DNA from: Miscanthus floridulus
Taxonomy: Eukaryota; Streptophyta; Magnoliopsida; Poales; Poaceae
Length of the DNA stretch: 64,000 nt
Assembly: GCF_019320115.1 (NCBI RefSeq)
Contig: NC_089593.1
Span: 34,083,977 to 34,147,976 of the forward strand
Reading direction: 5' to 3'
How positions within the stretch are numbered: the first letter of the stretch is position 1; the number at the start of each line of letters is the position of its first letter. Position numbers and translations under genes: made by a program. Below, in pieces: positions 1 through 11,335 of this stretch. The notes beneath the pieces are model-generated. The model saw only the letters and a program-made list of their open reading frames with translations. It was not told where the DNA came from and made no database searches.

Positions 1-1078
1 TTGTTTGCTCTTGACCTTCTTATTGTAATACATCACAATCCTTGGCTTATGGGCTTAGATGTTCTCAAGAGCATGTAGCTGATGGCAACTTAAGTCTTCT
101 AAGTCATCTATCATAAGATTCTTGTAAACTTTGGCTAACAAATCATTTTGCAACGTGATACGCCTCAATCCAGTTTGAATCTCCCGAGGAAGGACTACAT
201 TATGACCATACACATGTTCATAAGGTGACGCTTTAATCGATCCATGATAGGCCATCCTATATGCCCATAATGCCTCACTAAGCGTTGAATACCACTTCCT
301 TGGCTGCTCTTTGATTTTTTCTTGATCAGCTTAATCATAATTTGATTGGACGCCTCTGCTTGGCCATTAGCCTGAGCATAGTAAGGAGAAGAATTTAATA
401 ACCTAATTCCCATACTAGAAGCAAAATCTCTGAACTCTTCTGATGTGAACATTGTCCCCTGATCAGTAGTAATAGTTTGAGGAATCCCAAAATGATACAC
501 AATATGTTCCTTGACAAAATCAACCATGTTCTTTGGGTTACCATCTTCAAAGGAATTTTATCAACCCATTTAGTGAAGTAATCTGTTGCTACCAATATAA
601 ACTTATGTCCTTTACTTGAAGGTGGAAAGATCTGGCCAATTAAATCAATTGCCCAACCTCAAAACGACCATGGTTTGATTATTGGATTCATAGCCGATGC
701 GGGCGATTTCTGAATATTACCAAAACGTTGACAATCCTGACACCCCTTATAATATTCAAAACAATCTTCTAGTATTGTCAGCCTGAAATATCCAGTCCTG
801 CGAATAATCCATTTCATCTTATAAGCCGATTGATGAGCTCCACGTATCCCTTCATGTACTTCACCCATCAACACTTTAGCTTCCTCTTGATTTAAGCATT
901 TAAGCAACACCCCATCGAATGTCTTGTAATATAGCTGATCATCTAGCAAAACATACTTAGTCGATTTATACATTAATTTGCCAGTAACCTTCTGTGATGG
1001 ATTCTTAAGGTAATCGGATATTTCAACTCTCCAATCATTAGTCAAGGTTTCACTACTTAAGATCTCTTGAAACACTCA
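1..1078 (-). pseudogene. Tat-lineage integrase, broken and truncated by window edge
   Basis: This is the integrase part of the pol gene of a Ty3/gypsy element, the enzyme that inserts the cDNA into the chromosome. The N-terminal zinc-binding motif is visible at about 720-870 (His pair in HEGIRGAH, Cys pair in CQDC). The catalytic core follows: first Asp in AIDLIGQ near 645, second Asp in TTDQGT near 460, Glu in NGQAEAS near 360. The C-terminal segment (SPYEHVYGH, PREIQ) lies at 55-250. The reading frame is broken by stops at 1076-1078 and just after the zinc finger near 658 (Arg CGA to TGA), and by frameshifts near 535 and 310. Conservation of all three catalytic acidic residues suggests decay after insertion. 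The element continues beyond base 1. Confidence 0.88.
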
Positions 1079-2820
1079 ATAACCTAACACACTTTGAGCT
1101 AACCGATTAGCCTCTTGATTCTGTGCTCTTGGAATATGCTGAAGAGAAATATGAGGAAACTCCTTGAGTAACCTCTGGCATTCATCATAGTATCCCCTCA
1201 TAATATCATCTTTACATTTATATAGGATGATCAACTGATTAATAATTAACTGTGAATCTCCAAATACTTCAATTGACTTGGCCTTTACTTCATGAAGAAG
1301 TTGAAGTCCCTTAAGAATAGCTTCATATTCTGCTTGATTGTTGGTAGTCATTTGTTTGGTCGGAAAAGCAAACTCAAAACTTGCCCCCTGAGGTGAAATA
1401 ATAACAATACCAATGCCACCACCTTGTTTGCACGATGATCCATCAAACAATAACGTCCAAGGTATCATCTCTACATAGCCAATACTTGGCTTATGATGCT
1501 GAGTGACAAAATCGACTATTACTTGCCCCTTGACTGCTTTAGCCGATTCGTACCTCAAGTCAAATTCCGACAAAGCAAGAATCCACTTCCCCATTCTCCC
1601 ATTTAATATTGGCATTGACAGCATGTGTTTGATCACATCAGCTTTAGAAACAACTATACACTCAACTGATAACAAGTAATGTCGCAACTTAGTGCAAGAG
1701 AAATATAAGCACAAGCATAACTTTTCAATAGGAGAATATCTTGTTTCTGGATCCAAAAGCCTTCTACTTAGATAGAAAACAATTTGTTCTTTTCCTTTAA
1801 ACTCTTGCATTAAGGCCGATCCAATTGTTTGGTTATCACCCGACACGTACAACTTAAAAGGCTTACCTTGCTGAGGAGGGACTAGCATGGGTGGACATTT
1901 CATATATTCTTTTATCTCCTCAAATGCCTTTTGTTGTACGTCACCCCATTTAAATTCTTGATCATTTTTCATCTTCAACAAAGGAGAAAATGGCAGAACC
2001 TTTTCTGACAAATTTGAAATAAACCTCCTGATAAAATTAATCTTACCAAGCAAAGATTGTAACTCTATTTTAGTAGTCGGGGGCACTGCCTCATCAATTG
2101 CTTTCATCCTTTTTTGACCAATTTTGATTCCTCTCTCGTGGACCGTAAAACCTAAAAATTGTCTAGCTGATACTCCAAAGGCACACTTATTGGGATTCAT
2201 CTTTAAACCATGTTTCCTTGTGCACTCCAAAGTCTCCCGCAAATCAGCTAGATGTTCCTTGTACCAATTAGATTTTACCATCACATCGTTAATGTAGATT
2301 TCAACAATCCTGTCGATCAACTTATGAAAAATATAATTCATCACCCTCTAATAAGTTGCATCGGCATTCTTCAAACCAAAGGTCATCACAACCCATTCAA
2401 ATAAACCGATCGCGCCAGGGACCTAAAAGCTATTTTTGCTATGTCTTCCTCAGCTATAAAAATTTGATTATATCCTGCATTGCCGTCCATAAAACTAATA
2501 ACCTTGTGCTCAGCTGCTGCATCTACCAGCATATCAGCTATTGGAATTGGATAACCATCCATGGGTGTAGCCTTGTTCAGATCTCTAAAATCGATGCAAA
2601 CTCTTAACTTCCCATTTTTCTTATAAACAGGAACAACACTCGATATCCACTCTGCATATCGGCATGGTCGGATAAATTTTGCTTCTAGTAGTCTTTCAGT
2701 CTCCTTTTTGATATCATCAAGAACATTTGGATTAAATCTCCTCAGAGCTTGTTTAAATGACCGATATCCAGGTTTGATCGGCAACCAATGTTCAACAATT
2801 GATCGATCTTGACCAGGCAT
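1079..2820 (-). pseudogene. Tat-lineage reverse transcriptase plus two RNase H domains, broken
   Basis: The RT palm begins in 2386-2820 (CIDFRDLNKAT, YPIPIADM, FMDGNAGYNQIF). It continues in 1079-2344 with the active-site loop read as YINDVMVKS and then NPNKCAFGV and LGFTVHERGI. The usual loop in this lineage is YVDD, so the first catalytic Asp is Asn here. A degenerate first RNase H follows (about 1564-1850, YVSGDNQTIGSALMQE). A second RNase H lies at 1079-1459 (LFDGSS, GGGIGIV, NNQAEYEAIL, FGDSQL) with its acidic residues kept. Two RNase H domains in tandem are known from the Tat lineage, which is why I assign it there. A frameshift lies between 2344 and 2386, and an in-frame TAG sits where family members have Gln, just upstream of VMNYIFHK. 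Confidence 0.9.
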
Positions 2821-2832
2821 CTCATAGTATTC

Positions 2833-3685
2833 CTAAGCAAAACAATCTTTAAATTCCTTTAATAAATCTATCAACTCTTGCTTATACTCAGGATCCAACT
2901 TAGCACTCACATACATCGGCCTAGGCCTATCTCCAGGACCAATATCTAAGTCCTCTAATTCATAAGCCGACATGAAGCCATGCCCTAGTTTACCATCTGT
3001 ACCATCTATTGGATTATCCATTAAAATAAACTTTCAGAGACGACTGCTTGGATCGGCTGTTGGCTTTCATTATTGATTTTAATGAAGCCTCCTTCCCATA
3101 GCTTGCCAGAAAAACACTCGAAGTCTTCTAGTTCCCAATACATTGGATTAGCTATTGCTATACTCACAGAATCATCAGCATGAACCAGCTCAACATCATC
3201 TCCATGCCACTGAATCAAGCATTGATGCATAGTCGATGGTACACAACAATTTGCATGAATCCAATCACGATCAAGGAGTAAACTGTATGAACCCTTTCCA
3301 TCAATGACAAAGAATGTAGTGAGCAAAGTCTTACTTCTAATTGTCAATTCGACGTTTATTGCCCCCTGGTCTTGGATGCATTACCCCCAAAATCCTTAAG
3401 CATCATGTCGGTCTCAATCAAATCTCCTAGTCCCTTGCCAAGCCTACGAAAAGTAGTATAAGGCATAAGATTAACAGAATCACCTCCATCCACCAATATT
3501 TTGCTCATTGGCTTCCCATCAACGAAACCTTTTACATATAAAACTTTTAAGTGTTGATGCTTGACTTGCTTATCAAATATAGCTTGTTGTATAACTATCA
3601 ACTTGGCAACTATATCCTCATACTCTGATTCATCAAAATCTGAATAGACTTCTTGGTCTGCTGGAGCTCTAAATTCTGACGACAA
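2833..3685 (-). pseudogene. Tat-lineage aspartic protease and protease-RT linker, broken
   Basis: The protease cleaves the Gag-Pol polyprotein. The active-site region is read at 3356-3685 as ILVDGGDSVNLMPYTTFRRL; in this lineage the catalytic Asp is in the VDGG box. The segment 3021-3347 (SYSLLLDRDWIHANCCVPSTMHQ) carries the C-terminal flap and DRDWIH region. 2833-3021 (PRPMYVSAKLDPEYKQEL) is the linker into RT. Frames change near 3350 and 3021. The same stretch is found again, diverged, at 21490-22140, which confirms that two elements of one family are present. Confidence 0.82.
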
Positions 3686-3689
3686 TAGA

Positions 3690-6343
3690 AAAGCTATTTG
3701 AATATTAGCCGATCGTTGACCCCTATCGGCTATTTGTTTAGCACGCCATACTTGAGGGCTACCTAATGCCTGAGCCTATTCTAGCTCTCTATTCCTTAGG
3801 CATTGCACCCTTCTTTTCTGGCTTCTTGTCAAACCTCTTGGACATCATTGCCCTTCCTGCCAAACATATTCTTCCTGATCACCCTCTTCTTCGTAATTAG
3901 CCTAGTTTTGATCAACAACTAGCTTCCCGAGCCGATCATGAACACTTCTATTTTTAAGCACCGATCCATATTATTATGATGATACTCATTTTGAGCACGG
4001 ACAGATCGGCGGTTGGCTTGAGATTGCCTAAACTCCCAATATTGTTCACTACTCTCTAGGCAATTTTTTCTGTTAGGCAATTTCAAACCTTTATTCCAAC
4101 AATGTTTGAAAAAGGACAATTCCAGTGTGATTCAGCTTGTTTTGTTTCATACCTCTCCGCTTCTTGTTGACGCTGGTATTCTTTTTCTTCTAACCAATGC
4201 TGATAATCCTTTTCCTTTTGTCATTGCCATTTATTCAACAAAATTTGAGATGTGACATGCGGCCTTATCGCACTGCCCCTTGATATCTCTCCCTGCTTAT
4301 ATTGGCTCTTCTGTTGGTCACGACGCCTTTTAATCTCTCTATATTCATCAGCTGATATTTGCATCTTTGGATTGATGGTTCCGGTTTCTTTTGCCCTGGT
4401 TGATGTTAGGACTTTAGTCTTTCATTTGAGCAACTTAACATCGACCATATTCTAATCTCTTGGGAAAGGATTATCATCAACTTTCATCTTTTGAGGTGTA
4501 TCAAATTTAAGCTTCCCTTGCTGAATAGCCCTCTGTATATGTTGCCGGAAAATTCTACACTCATTAGTAGAATGAGAAGTATCATTATAAAACTTACAAA
4601 ACTCCTTATTCTTCAACTGATCAAGAGGTAACATAACATGATTGGTAGCCAATTTGATCTGCCCTCTCTCAAGCAAGAAATCAAAAAGCTTGTCTGATTT
4701 TGTGACGTTGAAATCATAGCTCTCCTCAATTCCTTTTCCCCAAGGATTTGGCACTATTACTGTCTTCTTACCCCAATTCCATTCAGCCGCAGCAATCTCT
4801 TCTTCTTCATCATCCTCATCGCTATCATTAACTGAATATGGATTATAAGCTTCAGCAATTGCGGCATTCTTCTAGAATCGAGTATCTTTGTGCATATTCT
4901 GGAATTAGCTATTGAGTGCGGCCACCCGTTGAGCCAACTAACCCAAATTGTCAAACTCTTGCCCAAGCAACTTCTCTCTCCATGTTGGCAACATTCCTTG
5001 AATGGCCAAAGCAGCTAGCTGATCATCAGTCAAATTCAATGAAAAGCACAAATTCCTGGTTTCTTGGAACCTCTGAAGAAACTCGAGACCAGATTAATTA
5101 GTTCTTTGCCTTATGGTTGTCAAATCTATGATTTTCTTTTCTCCTATCCTAGTATAGAAATATGTATGAAACTTCTTCTCTAGGTTAGTCCAATTGGCAA
5201 TGGAATTAACTGGTAATGATGAAAATCAGGTGAAAGTTGGTCCTAACAGGGACAGGGAGAAGAAACAAACTCGATGAGCTTCTTCAATGGATGCTTCGCC
5301 CAACTATGTAAGATACTGACTGACATGTTGTATTGTGCTCGTGCTATCTTGACCAGTGAACTTAGCAAATTCTGGGAGCCTATAATTTGTGGAAGAGCAA
5401 CCAAATCATACCACTCTTGATACAGACATTTGTACAAAAAGGTCTGCCCTTTTGGTTTTAAACCAAATTGATTCTTTATCATTTTGGTTACTCTGAGCAA
5501 CAACTCATCAGCATTTGAATCTAGATTTCTCTATAACTGCTGACTCATCTATGGATTAAAATTTTGGGTACCTTGATACCCTAGATTTAGAATCATATGG
5601 AGGGTATTGTAATATGTTCTATAATGATATCCTTGTGGAATTTCTATCTGTTGGGTCCTTTGCAGATTTGTTGCTTGAAGTCTCTAGTTGTAGATGTTGG
5701 GATCTGTATCTCTATGAATCCTTTGAACTGATGGCGCTATTTTTTGAACCGACGGCGGTATTTGGCCTGATGTGCCAAAATTAACTACTTGATTCTGAAC
5801 TTGCCCCGTCGGCTGTTGCACATACTGCATTGATGATCCAGGATTATTTTTTATTTGATTAGTAGTGGTACCTTGAACTTGCTTAGATGAGCTCTGAACT
5901 GCTTGGACATCATCATTACCAGTTATTGCTACTTCTTGATGGCTAGTACCGGCTTGATTAGTCCCCTGAGTCGACAGATGTGGAATGTTGTAATAAGCCG
6001 GTCCAACCTGATCAATTGGACATCCATGAAACACCTCTTTTATGGTATTGTGGAATGTGTTCAAGAAAGTTGTATTATGGTTCAATATGGCATCATGAAC
6101 AGATTTGCTTACAGCATCTATGAAGAAATACCTATCATCAGCTTTGTCTATATTTGGCTACCCATACATTAAAACTCTTGGTAGTGGATATTTCAGAATA
6201 ATTTTATTGTCACGTGTCTTGGTGTAGGACAACAAACACTTGTTCTGAAATTCTTCTATAGCTTTACTGATGACATCTTTATCCTTATCAGGTATGTCTT
6301 CATAAGGCACCATAAGAATGTCCCTGTTGTTGTGAGTTGTCAT
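3690..6343 (-). pseudogene. Tat-lineage gag region, heavily fragmented
   Basis: This is the Gag (capsid/nucleocapsid) region, read right to left. The putative start is ATG at 6341-6343 (MTTHNNRDILMVPYED), followed by a Gln/Thr-rich stretch (5684-6085), capsid-like pieces (5243-5503 and about 4916-5101), a knuckle-like segment at 4452-4754 (CKFYNDTSHSTNEC, with Tyr where a second Cys might be expected) and a basic tail around 3919-4119 (FRQSQANRRSV). No single frame spans more than about 130 codons, so many indels and stops separate the pieces. Assignment rests on order, on position upstream of the protease and on the parallel copy at 22140-24727. Exact limits of each domain are not resolvable by eye. 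Confidence 0.72.
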
Positions 6344-6380
6344 GATGATTGTGGGGTCCCACTGGGCATGCCAAAATGCG
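6344..6380 (-). other. Leader and possible primer-binding site of the Tat element
   Basis: Between the gag ATG and the LTR edge the minus strand reads CGCATTT followed by TGGCATGCCCAGTGGGACC. The position immediately inside the LTR and the TGG start fit a tRNA primer-binding site. I cannot name the tRNA with confidence. Confidence 0.35.
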
Positions 6381-8336
6381 TGTCAGCGTGAAAACATGGT
6401 AGCCACACTGGGTGGACACGTAGCAAGCCAGAACGATCTAGAGATCTACCTGGCTTCAATGCAGAACCAGTCGACCCTGTGAAATCCCAAGGGCATGCCA
6501 GTCAATTTGAACTGCAATTGATAAGGAGAGAAAGTTTATCAGTAATTTAGGGTGGAACATACTGGTTTTGCCCAGACAGTTCCAAGTGTGCTGCTTTAGG
6601 AGCAGCCAGACAAGAAAAATGACTAAATAGCCGATACGATAAGAAATCGACTGTTAAGGACTGTAACGCTTGTGGGTCATGATTGATTTTATAGTAACAA
6701 ATACAATACACCTAGTTTTAATGATCCTTTCCCTTAAGCTATTAACATGTATGCGTCAAAGATGCATCACTAGCTAAATTGGATTTGATCAATACATGGT
6801 GTAGAGCCAATGAATCCGGTTAAAAGGGATATGCCACGCAAACAATCGACTGTTTGATATAGATAGATCTACGAACTATCTAGATCTAATCTATTACCGT
6901 CAATAGTGAGGTTCGACCGGATCAATGCAGCTTTGATGATGATGATAGTCTAGAACTAGAAAATCCATAAAACCGACCATATTTTAACAGGTTTATGAAA
7001 GTGTGCCATATCTATGAAAGCACAGGCAAATCAGCTAAAATAGCCAATTTGGGTAGAAAAGAGATTACAGCATGTGAAGAATCGACTGCTTAATATGGAC
7101 AAATCTATAAACTCATCAGATCTAACCTGTTATCCTTAATAGTGGGGTTCGACCGGATCGATGACAGCCATGATAAAAATAATAGATCAAACCATTAAAA
7201 TAAACAGATCTGTTCATATTTAAAAGAATCATGAAGACACACTATAAGCATTAAAGTACGGGTGATCGACTATTTAGCGGATGCAGGCATAGCAAATAGC
7301 CAAGGTCATGCCTGGCCAAAAGAAAATCTACCAACTAGCATACTCTGATTTAAAGTGCTAATAGTGGGGATCGACCGCATTGTTATAGCCATAATAGCGA
7401 GCTATAGACCAGATTCAACTAGCTAGTAAACCTTCTCAAGATCAGACATGCCTTAGCCACATACTATGCATGATCAAAATCGAAGTAGAACGGCCGATAA
7501 AACATAATCCATCGTTTAAAGTAAGAACCATCGCAATGTGACAAAATAAATGATGGACTAAAAGGATGTGAGGCCGATCTAGATTGATCTTGATCGGGGC
7601 AGGTTGATATTGCTAAAACTAATGACAACAAGAACATCAGCAAGATTGGTAACTTAATGAATCTACTCGAAGGATGCCACCCTTAGGTAGAGCCGATAAC
7701 TTGACTTTAATCTAATTTGAGCAGTGGAGGTCGAACTTAACCAATGCAGCCATACTTGAACTAGATAAGTATCGATAACTAACTTATACTAGAGCTCATA
7801 AGAGGTTGGCTGGATCGATGCAGCCTTACAAACAAAAGTATAAGCCATGATGGTACTTACAAACAAGCCAGAGGTCGATCGGATCGATGTAGCCCTGCTT
7901 GTTGAAGAACTCACAAAAATCTATAGTACTCCTACTCCTAAGGGTTGGCGTGAAGCCAAAAAAAGTAATTGGTATTGATTGATTCGATATCTCTTACAAT
8001 AGCCAGGGTCCAATATTTATACCTAGAACTTAAACATGAATCCTACACAAACATGACTTATTACAATCTTTGAAATAAAAGAAAACATTCCTAATTTAAG
8101 ATAACTTTGACCCTAATCCTTTCCTTTTTTGTAGAGTCTGACATATTTTCCTCCCCCGATGCCATCTGTACATAATCCGTTGATGTTATCTACTGACGCC
8201 ATCTATAAAATAGCTGATTTCTGATACCACATCAAAACCTGCTGATATGGATTCACATTTGATCGATCCCTTGATAATACAATCTTGAAGCTTCGAGTCC
8301 CTACATTCTTCTCTTCCCAAATTTTGGTGTAAATAG
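6381..8336 (-). repeat. 5' LTR of the Tat-lineage element (approximate edges)
   Basis: Non-coding, about 1.95 kb, lying directly upstream of gag on the minus strand. The left edge is placed at TGTCAGCG, the inverted complement of an LTR 3' end in ...GACA. The right edge is placed where the sequence switches to the Athila-like repeat that recurs at 18134. No CA dinucleotide is seen at the right edge, so a few terminal bases may be lost or the boundary may be off by several bases. The partner 3' LTR and the target-site duplication lie outside the window. A GTCGACCGGATCGATG-type motif recurs inside (separate entry). Confidence 0.55.
6909..7895. repeat. Six degenerate copies of a ~22-bp motif inside the Tat LTR
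   Basis: Plus-strand motif close to GGTCGACCGGATCGATGCAG followed by CC, seen at about 6909, 7145, 7366, 7727, 7802 and 7871. Spacing is irregular (about 70 to 360 bp), so it is dispersed rather than a simple tandem repeat. It contains GATC and CGAT cores and a partial palindrome. Function unknown; it lies in what should be the LTR transcription-control region. Confidence 0.6.
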
Positions 8337-8699
8337 TATGACTACACTAGACCAATGCCTGCTCGACTTAGGATTATTCTTTTATCCTTTCTTTTCTATT
8401 TTATCCTTTGATGAATGCCAAGTGTGTGTCCACTATCTTGTTATTACTATTCTTACCCCTATTATAACCATTGGTGTACTTGCAAGCATTATTATTGAAG
8501 TTCATATCCATCTAGACTCTTATTAAAATACCTTCCTTTGGGAAAATATAAATAACGATACTCTGAATACTTTTGGGCTAAATGCTACAATGATAGCTTC
8601 GTGCGCTTGCGGATAAATATCTAAAATTGTTAAGGAACTATCAAGGCTATTTTTTGTAGCAAGGCTACACATTAGTTATGTTGCTAAGAAGTACCAACA
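8337..8699 (+). repeat. Athila-like LTR fragment (3' part), copy 1
   Basis: Homologous to 18134-18497 and ending at ACCAACA just before a PBS-like sequence. Its left side is cut by the Tat element boundary at about 8336, consistent with the Tat element having inserted into this LTR. The short reading frame at 8338-8526 is repeated in the second copy with differences and shows no known domain, so I do not call it a gene. Confidence 0.55.
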
Positions 8700-8708
8700 A
8701 GGTATTTC

Positions 8709-8726
8709 TGGCGCCATTGCTGAGGA
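8709..8726 (+). other. Athila-type primer-binding site, copy 1
   Basis: TGGCGCCATTGCTGAGGA differs by a few bases from TGGCGCCGTTGCCGGGGA, the tRNA-Asp-type PBS associated with Athila elements. It lies 9 bp after the LTR-like end ACCAACA. Confidence 0.6.
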
Positions 8727-8745
8727 TGGATTCAAACCCTGTACA

Positions 8746-8772
8746 TAGTAGTGATGTTAAGAAATACCAACA
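8746..8772 (+). repeat. 27-bp direct repeat, left copy
   Basis: Matches 9842-9868 at 25 of 27 positions; both end in AAGAAATACCAACA. The pair brackets the accessory-gene block. A related sequence stands at 18544-18570 in the second Athila-like copy. Confidence 0.75.
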
Positions 8773-9546
8773 CTCGTTGGTGCCCCTGTTTCTTGGGGTA
8801 AGATTGAATTGTTCTTGATCTCTCATCCCCTTTTTACTGATCTATTTAATTTTGCAGTGGCGATCACTCAGGCGCCGCCCGAGACACCCAATCAGTGGTG
8901 TAAGTGACTTCCTCCTCTGACTCCACTAACTCCTATGATGGAGATGATGTGCGGTGCTTCTGTCGCAAGTGGAATGCGGTGGTCAACCACTATTCTAAGG
9001 CCACCTGGTGTAATGGGCAACTGGAGTTTGCCCTAAACACCTCCCAAGCCGCCCTCTCCACCACGAAGGCAGAAGCAAACATGGCCTGGGTGCAACTAGC
9101 GGAGTCAGACGCCAGGGTCGCCAGTAAGATCTTCAATCATCTTGGTTTCCTTTGATGCTCCCCATCTTGCCGATCTTCTAACAGTTTCTTGCGTTCCTTC
9201 ATTTTCAGCCCTGATGGTGCAATTGGAAGCCCTCCAGTTGGCGACAGGCGACGCCTCTAGCACCCTGAACACTCGGGGTGACAATCTAGAGGGTCACTTC
9301 CAAGATGTTCCCATGCGCGCTAGGGAGGTGGCATTTCATGGCATCCGTCGTGGTGCTGCCGTCGCCCTAGCAATAGCCTAGGTGCGCTCTGGCCACGATC
9401 TTCGCTTGGTGGAGCTCGGCTTCCTAGAGGAGGACAACCCCGATGACTACCAAGACCTGGTGGATGACTTCAAGGGAGCCAGCGCCACCATGGCAAACAT
9501 AACCTCAGCCGAGGAGGTTGTGAACAATGTCTTCCTTGGCCCTTAG
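8773..9546 (+). pseudogene. Intron-containing accessory gene of unknown function, copy 1 (decayed)
   Basis: I do not recognise a named family. Two introns with canonical borders are visible: 8798-8857 (GTAAGATT to TTTGCAG) and 9124-9208 (GTAAGATC to TTTTCAG). The exon at 8858-9123 encodes a Ser/Asp stretch (SSDSTNSYDGDD) and a helical, heptad-like segment (LEFALNTSQAALSTTKAEAN). The exon at 9209-9546 encodes LEALQLATGDASSTL, then PMRAREVAFHGIRRGAAVAL and an acidic C-terminus ending at TAG 9544-9546. An in-frame TAA at 8901-8903 (CAA in copy 2) and a TAG at 9379-9381 break it. A polyadenylation-like AATAAA follows near 9571. Homologues lie at 18571-19310 and 20160-20996. The recurrence next to retroelement LTRs suggests an accessory or captured gene of the element. 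Confidence 0.6.
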
Positions 9547-9841
9547 TTTGTAACTAGGGGTTATGTTTAATAAAATTTCTTCTGCACCTATTCTTTGTAC
9601 TTTTGGCTTTGAGCATCTCTTTTATTGTCATTAATTCCCCTAGCAATAGCCTCTGGATCGATAACTTGGAGTATTCACCAAAGAACTCAAACTTAGGTCC
9701 TCTAGTTGGTCTAAGAACAGCCGATTAGACCGAATCAACTATCCTCCTTCAAAAAATGAAACCGCATCAAATAACTTCCTTCAAAAATCCATGGTCCAGA
9801 TCTTGAGTGATAATGCGGTTGTAGATCCGGTGTCATCTGGT
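9547..9841 (+). other. 3' flank of accessory gene copy 1, no coding sequence seen
   Basis: AT-rich and homologous to 19311-19628; contains an AATAAA-like signal. Homology between the two copies stops at 9842/19628. Confidence 0.5.
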
Positions 9842-9868
9842 TAGTAGTGACATTAAGAAATACCAACA
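9842..9868 (+). repeat. 27-bp direct repeat, right copy
   Basis: Second member of the pair with 8746-8772. It ends at ACCAACA, immediately before another PBS-like sequence at 9877. Confidence 0.75.
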
Positions 9869-9876
9869 AGCATTTC

Positions 9877-9894
9877 TAGCGCTGTTGCCAGGGA
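9877..9894 (+). other. Athila-type primer-binding site preceding gag
   Basis: TAGCGCTGTTGCCAGGGA, a decayed form of the Athila PBS motif, sits 8 bp after the right 27-bp repeat and about 260 bp upstream of the gag start. Two PBS-like sites (here and 8709) therefore precede one gag. Confidence 0.55.
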
Positions 9895-10155
9895 AGGCAT
9901 AATTGATTAAAGAATCTAGTAGGACATGTTCATAATAATATGCATGTAAGGTAGCCATTCTTTATGCAGGATAACTTTGCTTGTTTTCTCATGTTGTGGA
10001 TGAAAACAGGATAATGTATGACCTGTTACAAACTATCAGAAAACTACATAAAAAATCCAGAGGCACTCCTAAGGAAGAAACGGACCCGTACCGCTTCTTC
10101 TTCCACTCCACTAACTGTCCAACTAGTCACCCCTGCACCATCTACTACTCCAATC

Positions 10156-11335
10156 ATGGCCAAGACCCTTTGTGACTACTCCACCCCCACTGTTGCCAAC
10201 GTGACCATTGGGCTAGCTGTCAACATCGGTGATGGGAACTTCAAGCTCCATACCAGCCTCATCACGATGGTGCAGGCAAACCAATTCCATGGTTTGCCAA
10301 GCGAGGATGTGAATGCACATCTCCAACACTTCCTCAAGTTGCGCAACACGATCATCATCAAGAACATCGCAACTAACAGCATCAGGCTCCACTTGTTTCC
10401 CTTTTCCCTTTCAGGAAAGGTGAAGCAGTGGTTCAACAAGGAAAAGGAAGCTGTCAAGACATGGGACAAATGTTCTGTAGTGTTCCTCACCAAATTCTTT
10501 CCCATGGGCAAAACCAATGCCCTAAGGGGATGAATCTCCAACTTCTAGTAGATCGCCACAGAATCCATTCCCAAGGTGTGGGAGAGGCTGTAGGACTACA
10601 TCCAAGCATGCCCGCACCACGGGATTGAAAACTAGTTAGTGCTCCAAATATTTTATGATGGATTAATACCCATGTCTAGGGGCCATATCAACGCTATTGC
10701 TGGAGGTGCTTTCCTTTCCCTCACCATTGATGGAGCTACGACTCTCATCAATAAAATGGTGGCCAATCAAAGCTGGCGGGGAGGAAAGGAAAACACAAAA
10801 AAGAATGCATACCGTGAAGGAGACAGACATGCTTTTCGCAAAAATAGATCTTTTGATGAAAACATTGGAGGAACGAGCTGAAGATAAAGACGCCATGATG
10901 GGCACCGTCAAGGCCATGGACTCACACATGACGTGTGAGATCTATGGGAACGTTGGCCATTTGGGGAATGATTGCCCTGAAACCCGCAAAGGAGCGACCT
11001 TCATCAACAATGGGTTTCACCAACCAAGTAATAACGGGTGGATCAACCAGTCCCGCCTGCAAGGTAATTCGAACTATGAATCCAATTACAATTTGAATCA
11101 ACCTCCTTTCCAAGACTTGGTATTAAGCCAAGCTAAAATTAATGAAAGTATCAATAAAAAGTTAATGTATAATGACAAAATGCTTGAAAACATAAATACT
11201 AAAATTGAAGGTTTGACATCTTCTATCAATAACCAAATGCGCTCTAATAAATTGATTGAAACTCAAATAGCTCAACTTGCTACCACTATACCTATTTCTG
11301 ATTCAAGAAAGATTCCCGGGCAACCTGAAACTTCT
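10156..11335 (+). pseudogene. Athila-like gag, broken and interrupted by a solo LTR
   Basis: The start is taken at ATG 10156 (MAKTLCDYS), which fits the Athila Gag N-terminus better than the upstream ATG at 10018. The Gag core is clear: MVQANQFHGLPSEDVNAHLQ, LFPFSLSGKVKQWF, WDKCSVVFLTKFFPMGKTNA. After 10530 several in-frame stops fall where family members have Arg, Gln or Trp codons. The frame recovers at about 10640 (MSRGHINAIAGGAF). A shift near 10790 leads into the nucleocapsid part ending at 11335, with a knuckle read as CEIYGNVGHLGNDC whose second Cys is Tyr. The coding sequence resumes at 14678 beyond the inserted LTR. Confidence 0.87.
11331..11335 (+). repeat. Target-site duplication, left (CTTCT)
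   Basis: Perfect 5-bp match to 14673-14677 flanking the solo LTR; 5 bp is the usual size for Ty3/gypsy integration. Confidence 0.9.

Noticed and set aside
8338..8526. Hydrophobic 62-codon frame, repeated at 18135
   Set aside because: Low-complexity, T-rich LTR sequence with the frame shifted between copies; not supported as a gene.
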